Origin: a virus
Reading direction: 5' to 3' (one strand)
Virus record (IMG/VR): IMGVR_UViG_3300043427_001127
Span: 62,001 to 126,000 of that record
Length of the DNA: 64,000 bases
Of the stretch, positions 45,401 through 52,065 are shown piece by piece. Numbering within the stretch: position 1 is the first letter of the stretch; the number at the start of each line of letters is the position of its first letter. Below the pieces are notes generated by a model. It was not told the origin of the DNA. It saw only the letters and a list, made by a program, of their open reading frames with translations, and searched no databases. The position numbers were made by a program, and so were the translations under genes.

Positions 45401-45733
45401 ATAAGGTTCGGCAATACCTTCATTCATCATCCATTCATTGATTGTGACTGAATCACCTGCAAGATAAAGAGTGCCAAGTATTCTTCCATACTTGTCCTCT
45501 TTTGTGGTTTCAATGATCCACTTACCTTCACGGGATAGTTGTTCTTCTAACCATACCTTTGCTGCTAGACCTCTTTCCTTCTCTGCTAAATCTTTAGTTC
45601 TAGTTTCAGCAGTATTAATACCTTTAAGACGGACTCTTTGTGATATCGTAATACCAAATCCTAAATCAATATCCAAATCAACTGTGTCTCCATCAACGAC
45701 TCGGTTGATTTTTTTTACTTTGTAAGTATACAT
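45392..45733 (-). CDS. Staphylococcal-nuclease (SNase/thermonuclease) family protein
   Basis: 113 residues. VVDGDTVDLDIDLGFG, RVRLKGINTAETRTKD, KERGLAAKVWLEEQL and DKYGRILGTLYL reproduce the SNase fold with its Asp, Arg and Glu residues. No signal peptide, so it is probably intracellular. First of a minus-strand group read against the lysis genes. Confidence 0.92.
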   Translation of the reverse strand: MYTYKVKKINRVVDGDTVDLDIDLGFGITISQRVRLKGINTAETRTKDLAEKERGLAAKVWLEEQLSREGKWIIETTKEDKYGRILGTLYLAGDSVTINEWMMNEGIAEPYSC

Positions 45734-45737
45734 TTTC

Positions 45738-46034
45738 TTAAAGCTTAGTTTTAAGTGCGATTAATGTAGCGAGCAACCCAACCAATGTCTCTATAGACTT
45801 GGAGTTTGTATCGTCACATTTGCTAGGAGGAGTTTTATTTTTACTCAACCCATTGACAGTATAAAGATACTGAAGGTTCAATGGATGTTTGATGTTACAC
45901 ACAGCATAGTTGAAGAATACCATTGAGATGATTGCTGTTACAACTGCACCTAGCAACCAACTAATCACCGCATCTAGGTGAGACTTTTTTTCTTTCTTTT
46001 CTTCTACTGCTAACTCTTCTGGTGTTTCATTCAT
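45738..46034 (-). CDS. Small membrane protein
   Basis: 98 residues. Charged N-terminus, then AVISWLLGAVVTAIISMVFF as a membrane helix near residue 25-45 and a second weakly hydrophobic end (LVGLLATLIALKTKL). A holin-like role is possible because of the lysis neighbours, but nothing specific shows it. Confidence 0.6.
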   Translation of the reverse strand: MNETPEELAVEEKKEKKSHLDAVISWLLGAVVTAIISMVFFNYAVCNIKHPLNLQYLYTVNGLSKNKTPPSKCDDTNSKSIETLVGLLATLIALKTKL

Positions 46035-46222
46035 CGTCCTTCCTCCTTATGAATCCATGTTTTTAACTCGTGTAGATATTGTCTAAGTTCGTCTGCTTTT
46101 TGTAGATGCCACGTATTACCACTCTTGAAATACTCTTGAGTGTGGTTGTCTATTGCTTTGAGAATATTATGTATAGGTGCGTTCCAAGGCTCACGTTTGG
46201 GAGTGTTCCATTCTCTTGGCAT
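46031..46222 (-). CDS. Small soluble protein of unknown function
   Basis: 63 residues, Trp/His-rich and helical (NILKAIDNHTQEYF, WHLQKADELRQYLHEL). Overlaps the next downstream gene by 4 bases (ATGA), which supports real translation. Confidence 0.55.
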   Translation of the reverse strand: MPREWNTPKREPWNAPIHNILKAIDNHTQEYFKSGNTWHLQKADELRQYLHELKTWIHKEEGR

Positions 46223-46225
46223 ACT

Positions 46226-46330
46226 TCACTTTTTCTTACCCCCGTTCTTTGCCTTCTTCGCAGTCGCATTCCCTTGATTTTGCTTAGGTTTTTTGACAGC
46301 TTTGCTGCCCTTGTTCTTTGCCTTAGACAT
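46226..46330 (-). CDS. Lysine-rich 34-residue protein
   Basis: MSKAKNKGSKAVKKPKQNQG, then NATAKKAKNGGKKK: 15 or so lysines and no hydrophobics, so a probable nucleic-acid-binding or disordered peptide. It is the first gene after the divergent promoter region, with a 3-base gap to the next gene. Its composition resembles coding for basic ribosomal-type tails rather than noise. Confidence 0.5.
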   Translation of the reverse strand: MSKAKNKGSKAVKKPKQNQGNATAKKAKNGGKKK

Positions 46331-46333
46331 GAT

Positions 46334-46345
46334 TCGGTATACCGA
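46334..46345. promoter_or_regulatory. Palindromic operator candidate
   Basis: Perfect 12-base palindrome TCGGTATACCGA between the minus-strand gene start (46330) and its late box (46353-46359). Confidence 0.4.
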
Positions 46346-46352
46346 TACACTA

Positions 46353-46359
46353 TATTTAG
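46353..46359 (-). promoter_or_regulatory. Late promoter for minus-strand cluster
   Basis: CTAAATA on the minus strand, 23 bases before the lysine-rich gene start. Confidence 0.5.
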
Positions 46360-46367
46360 GAGGGGGC

Positions 46368-46396
46368 TTGACAGAAAGCTAAATACGTGTTATATT
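46368..46396 (+). promoter_or_regulatory. Overlapping early and late promoter for RlpA-like gene
   Basis: TTGACA (46368-46373), 17-base spacer, TATATT (46391-46396). The spacer contains a late box CTAAATA (46379-46385). A 130-base leader to 46527 follows and holds no clear gene. Confidence 0.65.
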
Positions 46397-46526
46397 ATGT
46401 TTTCTTCACATTTGTGGAGAGTCTCATTATTATAACGTGAGTGACAATCAGAGCCCAGGAAGATGCCCCCAGAGATGGTTGCGGTGTACCCCTCTTCTAT
46501 TGGGATGTAGAGTTCTATTTAACTAA

Positions 46527-46889
46527 ATGCTTCTTAAAACACTTTCTATTCTCGCCATTGCCGCTGCAGGACTAGCACCCCTTCAAGCAAAGGCAGCGAG
46601 CGGATGTTCCCTCGCATCACATTATGGAGTTGGTGACGGATATCATGGGCAGACGACTGCAAACGGCGAAAGATACAATGCTTATGGCAACACAACAGCA
46701 CACAGATGGCTTCCTTTCGGAACTAGATTGAAGGTTACAAATCAGCGAAATGGTAGGTCAGTCATCGTGCGAGTAAATGATCGCGGTCCTTTCGTAGGTG
46801 GAAGGAGCCTTGATTTGTCTTATGGTGCATTCTCTTCTATTGCTTCCCCAGGTCAAGGCGTCGCAAGCGTCTGCTACACAAGGGTTTGA
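46527..46889 (+). CDS. Secreted RlpA-like double-psi beta-barrel protein
   Basis: 120 residues. Signal peptide LLKTLSILAIAAAGLAPLQA with an AKA-A cleavage site, then SHYGVGDGYHGQTTANGERY, TTAHRWLPFGTRLKVTN, VRVNDRGPF and GRSLDLSYGAF: the RlpA/DPBB core with the H and D-R-G-P-F catalytic-type motif. RlpA enzymes are lytic transglycosylases acting on naked glycan. It could help in lysis or remodel the wall during infection. Likely of bacterial origin. Confidence 0.9.
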   Translation: MLLKTLSILAIAAAGLAPLQAKAASGCSLASHYGVGDGYHGQTTANGERYNAYGNTTAHRWLPFGTRLKVTNQRNGRSVIVRVNDRGPFVGGRSLDLSYGAFSSIASPGQGVASVCYTRV

Positions 46890-46897
46890 ATAACTGA

Positions 46898-46904
46898 ATA
46901 AATA
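46898..46904 (+). promoter_or_regulatory. Late promoter before gene at 46932
   Basis: ATAAATA 28 bases before the start, fused to the following hairpin. Confidence 0.55.
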
Positions 46905-46906
46905 TT

Positions 46907-46931
46907 GGGGAGTGCTGCAGAACTCCCCTTT
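46907..46931 (+). terminator. Terminator-like hairpin at 46.9 kb
   Basis: GGGGAGT-GCTGCAGA-ACTCCCC followed by only three Ts, ending at the next ATG. Confidence 0.5.
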
Positions 46932-47333
46932 ATGTTTAACTTTCACATTGGCAAGCCCTCTAATAAAACTATTATAACAACCAGTATCGTATTATCTTCT
47001 ATCATTGCAGCACTCTCCCAATGCACTGGAATACATGAAAACAACCTTTGGGATTTACTTGACGAAGTTCAAAGAAAGTTTTTCCCGCAGACTACTATTA
47101 ACAGGGTTATTGTTAAAGACCCTGACAAAGTAAAACGTAGAGTAGAACGAGATGTCACCAATGCCATCGATGATTATTGGAGACAATCTGGTTTATCAAA
47201 AGCAGAAGTATACAAACCTCGCTATATAGAAGAAGCAAATGACGAAACATTATGCTACAGTGATGAGTGCAAAGCACTCGCTCCACCAATGAGACTCTGT
47301 GCTCCATGGCTTGACAACTGCCCTAAGCAGTAG
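46932..47333 (+). CDS. Membrane-anchored small protein of unknown function
   Basis: 133 residues from ATG 46932. TIITTSIVLSSIIAALSQC is an N-terminal membrane helix or lipobox-less anchor. The rest is charged with four late cysteines (CYSDECK, CAPWLDNC) suggesting an extracytoplasmic domain with disulphides. An envelope or spanin-like role is conceivable. No family recognised. Confidence 0.55.
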   Translation: MFNFHIGKPSNKTIITTSIVLSSIIAALSQCTGIHENNLWDLLDEVQRKFFPQTTINRVIVKDPDKVKRRVERDVTNAIDDYWRQSGLSKAEVYKPRYIEEANDETLCYSDECKALAPPMRLCAPWLDNCPKQ

Positions 47334-47347
47334 TATAATACTCTCAT

Positions 47348-47421
47348 GTCTCGGTAGCTCAGTTGGATAGAGCATCTGCCTTCTAAGCAGTTGGTCACAG
47401 GTTCAAGTCCTGTCCGAGACG
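47348..47421 (+). tRNA. tRNA-Arg(TCT)
   Basis: Full cloverleaf: acceptor GTCTCGG/CCGAGAC, anticodon loop CTTCTAA, T loop TTCAAGT. CCA is encoded at 47422-47424. Reads AGA/AGG. Confidence 0.95.
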
Positions 47422-47424
47422 CCA

Positions 47425-47496
47425 GGGCGATTAACTCAGCGGTAGAGTGGCCTCCTTACAAGTGGTAAGTCACTGGTTCGATTCCAGTATCGCCCA
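47425..47496 (+). tRNA. tRNA-Val(TAC)
   Basis: Acceptor GGGCGAT/ATCGCCC, anticodon loop CTTACAA, T loop TTCGATT. Starts at the base after the CCA of the tRNA-Arg, so processing of one makes the end of the other. One mismatch in the anticodon stem. Confidence 0.92.
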
Positions 47497-47504
47497 TATA
47501 AACT

Positions 47505-47735
47505 ATGAATACATACTATATTTCTTTAATACTAATCTGTGCTCTGGTGTATATCATCTGGCAGGATCCAAATGTACCAGAGTACATTAACCTAAGGATA
47601 AAGTTAATGCATATCAACTTTATTCGGTGGAACATGGCAAGAAATATGAAGCGACAACTTGATAGAGAATCTAAAAAAATGCAAAAAGAAATGGCAGAGT
47701 GGTTAAAAGAAAAAAATGGCAAAGATCAGATGTAA
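47505..47735 (+). CDS. Single-helix membrane protein
   Basis: 76 residues. N-terminal helix YYISLILICALVYIIW, then a basic amphipathic tail (MARNMKRQLDRESKKMQKEM). Overlaps the next gene by 20 bases. Unknown function. Confidence 0.55.
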   Translation: MNTYYISLILICALVYIIWQDPNVPEYINLRIKLMHINFIRWNMARNMKRQLDRESKKMQKEMAEWLKEKNGKDQM

Positions 47736-47973
47736 CGCATGTGGCGTAGAGTTAGAAGTATATCAACCAAACAAAAGCAAGTCATGTGGCTGCGATAATC
47801 ATACCCTTCTGAGGTTAGATAGAAGTGGTATGCCTATTATCAGTGGCAATGACTTGTCGCACATTACTGCTGTTGATGGAGTCGGAAAACCGAAAGAGAA
47901 AAAGGTTGACAATCCTCCCGTAGCAGGTTATACTAAGAGAATACCCAGAAAACTGGACTTTGAAATCCGCTAG
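47716..47973 (+). CDS. Small zinc-ribbon protein
   Basis: 85 residues. RCNACGVELEV then SKSCGCDNHTLLRL gives four cysteines and a histidine in zinc-ribbon spacing. The C-terminal half is polar. Its TAG stop overlaps the first base of the tRNA-Ser. Function unknown. Confidence 0.6.
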   Translation: MAKIRCNACGVELEVYQPNKSKSCGCDNHTLLRLDRSGMPIISGNDLSHITAVDGVGKPKEKKVDNPPVAGYTKRIPRKLDFEIR

Positions 47974-48061
47974 GAAGTGTGGCAGAGCGGCTTAATGCAG
48001 CGGTTTGCTAAACCGCCGATGTCTTTATGGGCATCCGTTGGTTCAAATCCAACCACTTCCG
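47973..48061 (+). tRNA. tRNA-Ser(GCT)
   Basis: Class II, 89 bases: acceptor GGAAGTG/CACTTCC, anticodon loop with GCT, long variable arm. A small GCCC-TAT-GGGC hairpin follows at 48064-48074. Confidence 0.95.
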
Positions 48062-48106
48062 TTGCCCTATGGGCATGACATGTCGTTTAAATCTTAAGAA
48101 ACTATT

Positions 48107-48961
48107 ATGATTCGTTCATTTATTGCTGCTGGCGTCGCTGCTGCTTCTATTGCTGCTCCCGCCATGGCACAAGTCACCAGTGTGACTCAACTGAAAGATG
48201 TGCAACCTACTGATTGGTCGTATCAGGCTATCTCTAACCTGATCTCTCGCTACGGTTGTGTTGCTGGTTACCCCAATGGCACTTTCCAGCCTGGTCAACC
48301 TGCTTCCCGTGCTGAGCTCGCCGCTCTCACCAACGCTTGCCTTGACCGCATCAGCGAGTATCAGAGCGCCGCTGACGCTGCTCTGGCTGCCGCTCTACGC
48401 GCTCAGTTCTCCAAAGAGATTGCTGCTACTAACACCCGCGTGAGCGCCCTTGAGGTCGCTGCTGCTCGCAAGGCACAAGGCGTTGGTAACTACGTTGGTC
48501 TTGGCGTTCTGCTGAATAAGCAAGGCGTTGACGGTGGTGGTAAGACTGCCAACAGCACCATCTCTGGTGGTACTCTCCAAGCTCGCTATGCTGTGAAGAC
48601 TTTCGGCAACCAGAATGCTGTATCGGTTCGCCCTTACATTAATGCTGTTGCTGGACCTGATAGCAACATCGGTGCCGCTGGTGGTGCTATGCTCTCTTAT
48701 GACTGGAGCATCGCCCGCAAGGCAGGTGTAAGCGCCGCTAACATCTATGCCGCTGCTGGTTACCAAGTTCCTTTTGTCAATGGTGTTGAAGCAAACTCTC
48801 AGTCTGCTGTAGGCACTGGTACTGCTGTGCTTGCTCTTGGTTTGGAAGGTCGCATCACTAACTCTCTGATTGGTTTTGCTGATCTGAAGTTCCCTACTGA
48901 GAAAGTTGGTACGGGTTCTTACTCTCCTGTGTTCACTACGGGTCTTGGATTCAAGTTCTGA
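48107..48961 (+). CDS. Cyanobacterial-type SLH-domain porin
   Basis: 284 residues. Signal peptide SFIAAGVAAASIAAPAMAQ; an SLH domain from QLKDVQPTDWSYQAISNLIS to FQPGQPASRAELAAL that binds the peptidoglycan-linked wall polymer; a short Ala-rich helix; then a beta-rich barrel with alternating residues ending GLGFKF (terminal Phe, the outer-membrane insertion signal). Cyanobacterial OprB-like outer-membrane porins are built this way but are longer. Codons are C/G-rich and host-like. It may replace or modify host outer-membrane permeability. Confidence 0.85.
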   Translation: MIRSFIAAGVAAASIAAPAMAQVTSVTQLKDVQPTDWSYQAISNLISRYGCVAGYPNGTFQPGQPASRAELAALTNACLDRISEYQSAADAALAAALRAQFSKEIAATNTRVSALEVAAARKAQGVGNYVGLGVLLNKQGVDGGGKTANSTISGGTLQARYAVKTFGNQNAVSVRPYINAVAGPDSNIGAAGGAMLSYDWSIARKAGVSAANIYAAAGYQVPFVNGVEANSQSAVGTGTAVLALGLEGRITNSLIGFADLKFPTEKVGTGSYSPVFTTGLGFKF

Positions 48962-48967
48962 TAAGTG

Positions 48968-49342
48968 ATGAAAAAACTCTTCAAGCGTTGGAAAAATAGA
49001 CCAAGAACTCGCCAAGGGTGGATTGATTTATATGTTTCATATTTGAAGAGGATACCAGAGAGGCAATACTTTCCAATCTTTGTATTGCTCTCTCTGTATT
49101 TCGTGGTTCCGTATAGTGAGTTTGTAGTCACTGCACTCATACCACTATACTTTCTCTTCGAGAAACAAGTTCGTTGGTTCTTTAGTAAGATTCCAATGCC
49201 AGACTATCTGAGAATAGGTGGCTCAGTTATATTCTTTTTGGTTATGATTGATGACTACCTGTTCTACTTTGCTATCATGGCATTCGCTGCTTGGAGCGCC
49301 AAGCAACTGAAGAAAACAAAAGAGTCCGACGAGGGGGCTTGA
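48968..49342 (+). CDS. Multi-helix membrane protein
   Basis: 124 residues from ATG 48968. Basic N-terminus, then membrane segments FPIFVLLSLYFVVPYSEF, VVTALIPLYFLF and GGSVIFFLVMIDDYLFYFAI. No family recognised. Its TGA stop is inside the -35 box of the next promoter. Confidence 0.6.
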   Translation: MKKLFKRWKNRPRTRQGWIDLYVSYLKRIPERQYFPIFVLLSLYFVVPYSEFVVTALIPLYFLFEKQVRWFFSKIPMPDYLRIGGSVIFFLVMIDDYLFYFAIMAFAAWSAKQLKKTKESDEGA

Positions 49343-49367
49343 CATGCTCCCGACCCTCCTATATAAT
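49339..49367 (+). promoter_or_regulatory. Early promoter for the tRNA-Ser/Pro cluster
   Basis: TTGACA (49339-49344), 17-base spacer, TATAAT (49362-49367). The -35 is in the loop of GGGGGC/GCTCCC, and the -10 is flanked by GACCCTC/GAGGGTC. Confidence 0.8.
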
Positions 49368-49383
49368 ATGAGGGTCAACAAAT

Positions 49384-49468
49384 GGAAGTGTGGCCGAGTG
49401 GTTTAAGGCACTTGTCTTGAAAACAAGCATGGTGAAAGCCATCGTGGGTTCAAATCCTACCACTTCCG
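49384..49468 (+). tRNA. tRNA-Ser(TGA)
   Basis: Class II, 85 bases: acceptor GGAAGTG/CACTTCC, anticodon loop CTTGAAA with TGA, long variable arm. First gene after the promoter. Confidence 0.95.
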
Positions 49469-49603
49469 CTTGGTACTCGTTAGGCAGATAGCCTAGAAGG
49501 AGACCAACTTATCACAAGCGCCTGGAGATAAACTTGTCTGCTGTGATACGACAGAGGGTAAGTCCCTGTTATATCCTTGAGGTATATCACACTTACTCCA
49601 TCA
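49469..49603 (+). ncRNA. Structured RNA candidate between tRNA-Ser and tRNA-Pro
   Basis: No gene of coding length. Several perfect short stems lie in series: TTGGT/ACCAA enclosing TAGGC-AGATA-GCCTA (49470-49507), ATCACA/TGTGAT (49511-49547), and ACAG-GGG/CCC-TGT (49551-49569), then ATATCC/GGTATAT. Co-transcribed with the flanking tRNAs. Not a recognisable tRNA. Confidence 0.5.
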
Positions 49604-49677
49604 CGGGATGTAGCTCAGTTTGGTAGAGCACTCGCTTTGGGAGCGAGGGGCCGTAGGTTCAAATCCTATCATCCCGA
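49604..49677 (+). tRNA. tRNA-Pro(TGG)
   Basis: Acceptor CGGGATG/CATCCCG, anticodon loop TTTGGGA, T loop TTCAAAT. Confidence 0.95.
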
Positions 49678-49698
49678 TTCTTCTTAGAGGAGATGTTA

Positions 49699-49971
49699 AT
49701 GATTTCGCAACTGGTTATTTACACACGAGATAACTGTGAATATTGTCGTAAACTCAAGGTCATCCTTGATAGTTTTACTGTCAAATACACACAGTACAAA
49801 CTGGATGTTGACTTTGATAGGGAAACATTCTATAATGAGTTTGGTGAAGGTTCTACATTTCCTCAGGTGACCCTTGATGGTCACTCTGTTGGGGGTTGTA
49901 CTGAAACCATTGAATACCTAACCAGCATTGGTTGCCTACAAGAAGAAAAAGACATGGAGTGTATGGTATGA
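49699..49971 (+). CDS. Glutaredoxin
   Basis: 90 residues from ATG 49699, which is well spaced from AGAGGAG; the ATG at 49693 is too close. Active site YTRDNCEYCRKL (CxxC), TFPQV cis-Pro and GGCTETIEYL. It can reduce NrdA. A second glutaredoxin lies at 61473. Confidence 0.9.
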   Translation: MISQLVIYTRDNCEYCRKLKVILDSFTVKYTQYKLDVDFDRETFYNEFGEGSTFPQVTLDGHSVGGCTETIEYLTSIGCLQEEKDMECMV

Positions 49972-50129
49972 AAACGATCACAGAAGAAACTTTTTGTCAC
50001 GACTTTGATGAGATTATGGACAACGTGATGCTTAACAAAGAAAGTTTTATCATTACCACATCAGATGGTAGTGATGTTCTTCTGATGCCATACGAAAACT
50101 ATGAGCGAATACAAGGGGAGTTAGCTTAG
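49968..50129 (+). CDS. YefM/Phd-like antitoxin-fold protein
   Basis: 53 residues from ATG 49968, overlapping the glutaredoxin stop. TITEETFCHDFDEIMDNVML, then SFIITTSDGSDVLLMPYENY follows the Phd/YefM N-terminal fold (dimeric DNA- and toxin-binding strand-helix-strand). No RelE or Doc-type toxin is adjacent, so it may neutralise a host toxin or act as a repressor. The last 15 bases overlap tRNA-Ala. Confidence 0.65.
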   Translation: MKTITEETFCHDFDEIMDNVMLNKESFIITTSDGSDVLLMPYENYERIQGELA

Positions 50130-50187
50130 TTGGTAGAGCGCCTGCTTTGCAAGCAGGAGGTCAGGGGTTCAAATCCCCTACTCTCCA
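50115..50187 (+). tRNA. tRNA-Ala(TGC)
   Basis: Acceptor GGGGAGT/ACTCTCC, anticodon arm CCTGC-TTTGCAA-GCAGG, T loop TTCAAAT. Its 5' end overlaps the previous coding sequence. Confidence 0.95.
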
Positions 50188-50190
50188 TAA

Positions 50191-50283
50191 GGGGGTGTAG
50201 CTCAATTGGCAGAGCGAGAAGCTTATACCTTCTGTATGCACCAGATTAGTGCGCGGTTGGGGGTTCGACTCCCTCCACCCCTA
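50191..50283 (+). tRNA. Atypical tRNA, anticodon TAT (Ile) with long variable arm
   Basis: Acceptor GGGGGTG/CACCCCT, D arm GCTC/GAGC, perfect anticodon stem AGAAG/CTTCT with loop CTTATAC, T arm GGGGG-TTCGACT-CCCTC. The variable region (50234-50258) is 25 bases with a TGCAC/GTGCG hairpin, which normal tRNA-Ile lacks. It would read AUA. Confidence 0.7.
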
Positions 50284-50299
50284 TTAGGATAGATAAAAA

Positions 50300-50920
50300 A
50301 TGAAACTGATTAAACATACAAATTACGTATACGAATATCAAAACTTTGTAAGTGATGATGTGTGTGATCACGTAACATCAATCATGCAATCTTCAAATAT
50401 TTCTTCCGAAATATGGAATGCTGGCAGAAATGATATTAGAAATAATAATGTTATTAACTTAACAACTTATAAAACTATACAGGGTTGGACAGATCAAAAT
50501 ACTTTACAAAACCTACATAGTGTAGATAGTATTTCTCACGAAGTTTTTTCAAAAGTATACCGTGAGTATCTAAAAGATTGCCCTAGGTTATCTTTTACTA
50601 TGATAAGACAAAAAATCTTAAACTTTGGTAGTGCGTATTACTATCGAACTTATGATGAAAAAGATTATTATGATTGGCATATAGATCATGATCTTCAAGA
50701 AGAAAATCTTCTTTCATTTTTATGGTACTTGAATGAAGATTATTCTGGTGGAAAACTTATGTTCTTAAATGATAAGATTTCTATTCAACCAAAGAAAGGA
50801 AGTCTAATATGTTTTCCTGTTGGTCATTGGTGGGTACACAAATCATCACCAATAAAATCTGGGAATAAAAAAGTGATTTGGACTTGCTTTTTTAAAGATA
50901 GGGAGAAAAAAAATGTATGA
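50300..50920 (+). CDS. 2-oxoglutarate-Fe(II) oxygenase
   Basis: 206 residues. Metal ligands H127 and D129 in YDWHIDHD and H180 in HWWVHKS, with Lys191 region as the 2-oxoglutarate contact: the prolyl-4-hydroxylase-type jelly roll. Such enzymes are common in cyanophages; substrates (protein or nucleic acid) are unknown. Strong AT-rich codon use, unlike the porin and capsid genes, suggests separate acquisition. Confidence 0.85.
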   Translation: MKLIKHTNYVYEYQNFVSDDVCDHVTSIMQSSNISSEIWNAGRNDIRNNNVINLTTYKTIQGWTDQNTLQNLHSVDSISHEVFSKVYREYLKDCPRLSFTMIRQKILNFGSAYYYRTYDEKDYYDWHIDHDLQEENLLSFLWYLNEDYSGGKLMFLNDKISIQPKKGSLICFPVGHWWVHKSSPIKSGNKKVIWTCFFKDREKKNV

Positions 50921-51125
50921 AAATCAAACAGATTTTGAATGGCACCTTTTTGAGTTTGGTAAAAAAGTAGAATACATTCTTGCTGCAGAGCTTGCAGGCA
51001 AAGAAGATGCTAACGAAGCATACAAAAAGATTAAACATTTGTTTGAAGACCTCAAAAAGTTTCGCAAACAAGAAAAGAAACAAGATCATCCATTAGATTA
51101 CGACCAAATCCCTGATAGGTATTGA
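50913..51125 (+). CDS. Small helical protein of unknown function
   Basis: 70 residues, charged and helical (WHLFEFGKKVEYILAAELAG, KKIKHLFEDLKKF). Overlaps the oxygenase stop by 8 bases. No family recognised. Confidence 0.55.
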   Translation: MYENQTDFEWHLFEFGKKVEYILAAELAGKEDANEAYKKIKHLFEDLKKFRKQEKKQDHPLDYDQIPDRY

Positions 51126-51127
51126 TT

Positions 51128-51703
51128 ATGTTGTCACAAGGATTAGTTGAAACTGAACACGAAGAGCCTGGATTTGTGATTACTCATCTGTCTTTCAGGA
51201 AACGTGAATCTTCACAACTCTATGGTGGTCCTGTAGATTACTACATCGGCAACATTGTATTTCGTTTGACTAACGAAGATGCGAAAGGTCGCATGGAATA
51301 CATTATGAGAGAGAATGAAAGAGTTCGTGTAGCACCAGACGAGGAGTTACATAACAAGTATTACGATGGTCTTCACTTCAAGTTTGACAGAGAAAAGGAA
51401 GAAGTAAATGAAGATGGTGAAAAGTTTTATAAGCTTGACATCATCAACAAAGAAGGTATCAAAGATGAAGATGTATTCATCTGGGGATACCGTCGCAACA
51501 TGGATCCACTACATGACTTCATTGAATACAATGAGAAGTTCGATTGTTACCGAATGCACGAATACTTTCAAGACACACCAGTAGTTCGTGGTATAATACA
51601 GTATCTCCAAGACATGAAAGATGGTAAACCTAATCCAAGCCGCACGGTCTATCATGAGCAGTTCCTCTCAACGCTCACAAACCTCTGTTGGTGGTGGGAC
51701 TAG
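51128..51703 (+). CDS. Conserved accessory protein of unknown function
   Basis: 191 residues from ATG 51128. Mixed alpha/beta, acidic, with GGPVDYYIGNIVFRL and FIWGYRRNMDPLHDF. I do not recognise a domain. It is overlapped at its 3' end by the next gene in another frame (50 bases). Confidence 0.5.
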   Translation: MLSQGLVETEHEEPGFVITHLSFRKRESSQLYGGPVDYYIGNIVFRLTNEDAKGRMEYIMRENERVRVAPDEELHNKYYDGLHFKFDREKEEVNEDGEKFYKLDIINKEGIKDEDVFIWGYRRNMDPLHDFIEYNEKFDCYRMHEYFQDTPVVRGIIQYLQDMKDGKPNPSRTVYHEQFLSTLTNLCWWWD

Positions 51704-51836
51704 AACCTGTTCCAAGTGCCACACCGAGCAACCCCTTGACAAGGACCACTACCAAGTGGTAAAATACTTTCGTACAGGATTCTCCTACTACTGCAATGAC
51801 TGCAACAAACCAAAGCCGCGTGAAGACAATCCTTGA
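51654..51836 (+). CDS. Second endonuclease-VII-N-domain-like zinc ribbon
   Basis: 60 residues from ATG 51654. TCSKCHTEQPLDKDHYQVVK then FSYYCNDCNKPK: same two-CxxC layout as the protein at 4082 and as the zinc domain of endonuclease VII. No catalytic HNH part. Confidence 0.55.
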   Translation: MSSSSQRSQTSVGGGTRTCSKCHTEQPLDKDHYQVVKYFRTGFSYYCNDCNKPKPREDNP

Positions 51837-52065
51837 TCGTTTTCCATATAGATACGTACAGGCAGGTATCTTAGAGATCAACGGCAAACCTGATTATCGT
51901 ATTCAAAAAATGTGTTCTTACACCAGTCGTTATCGTGATATGTATCTCTGCGACAATGAAATGCAGTTTATGACAGCGATCGAAGATTTTGAGTATACCA
52001 AGTGGCTTGACCCAGACACAGTTCCATGCTATATTAAAGGAGACGACAACGATGAAGATGAGTGA
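51796..52065 (+). CDS. Small acidic protein of unknown function
   Basis: 89 residues. FPYRYVQAGILEINGKPDYR looks like a beta hairpin, and the C-terminus is acidic (KGDDNDEDE). Overlaps both neighbours (41 and 14 bases), which fits a compact accessory operon. Confidence 0.5.
   Translation: MTATNQSRVKTILDRFPYRYVQAGILEINGKPDYRIQKMCSYTSRYRDMYLCDNEMQFMTAIEDFEYTKWLDPDTVPCYIKGDDNDEDE

Noticed and set aside
46463-46510. 15-residue leader peptide before the RlpA-like gene
   Set aside because: AGGAAG touches the ATG, so spacing is wrong, and the product has no pattern. Too short to support.
50191-50283. Alternative fold of the odd tRNA using CAGATTA as anticodon loop (GAT)
   Set aside because: Position 33 would be A instead of T and the perfect AGAAG/CTTCT stem would be left as an unexplained insertion.
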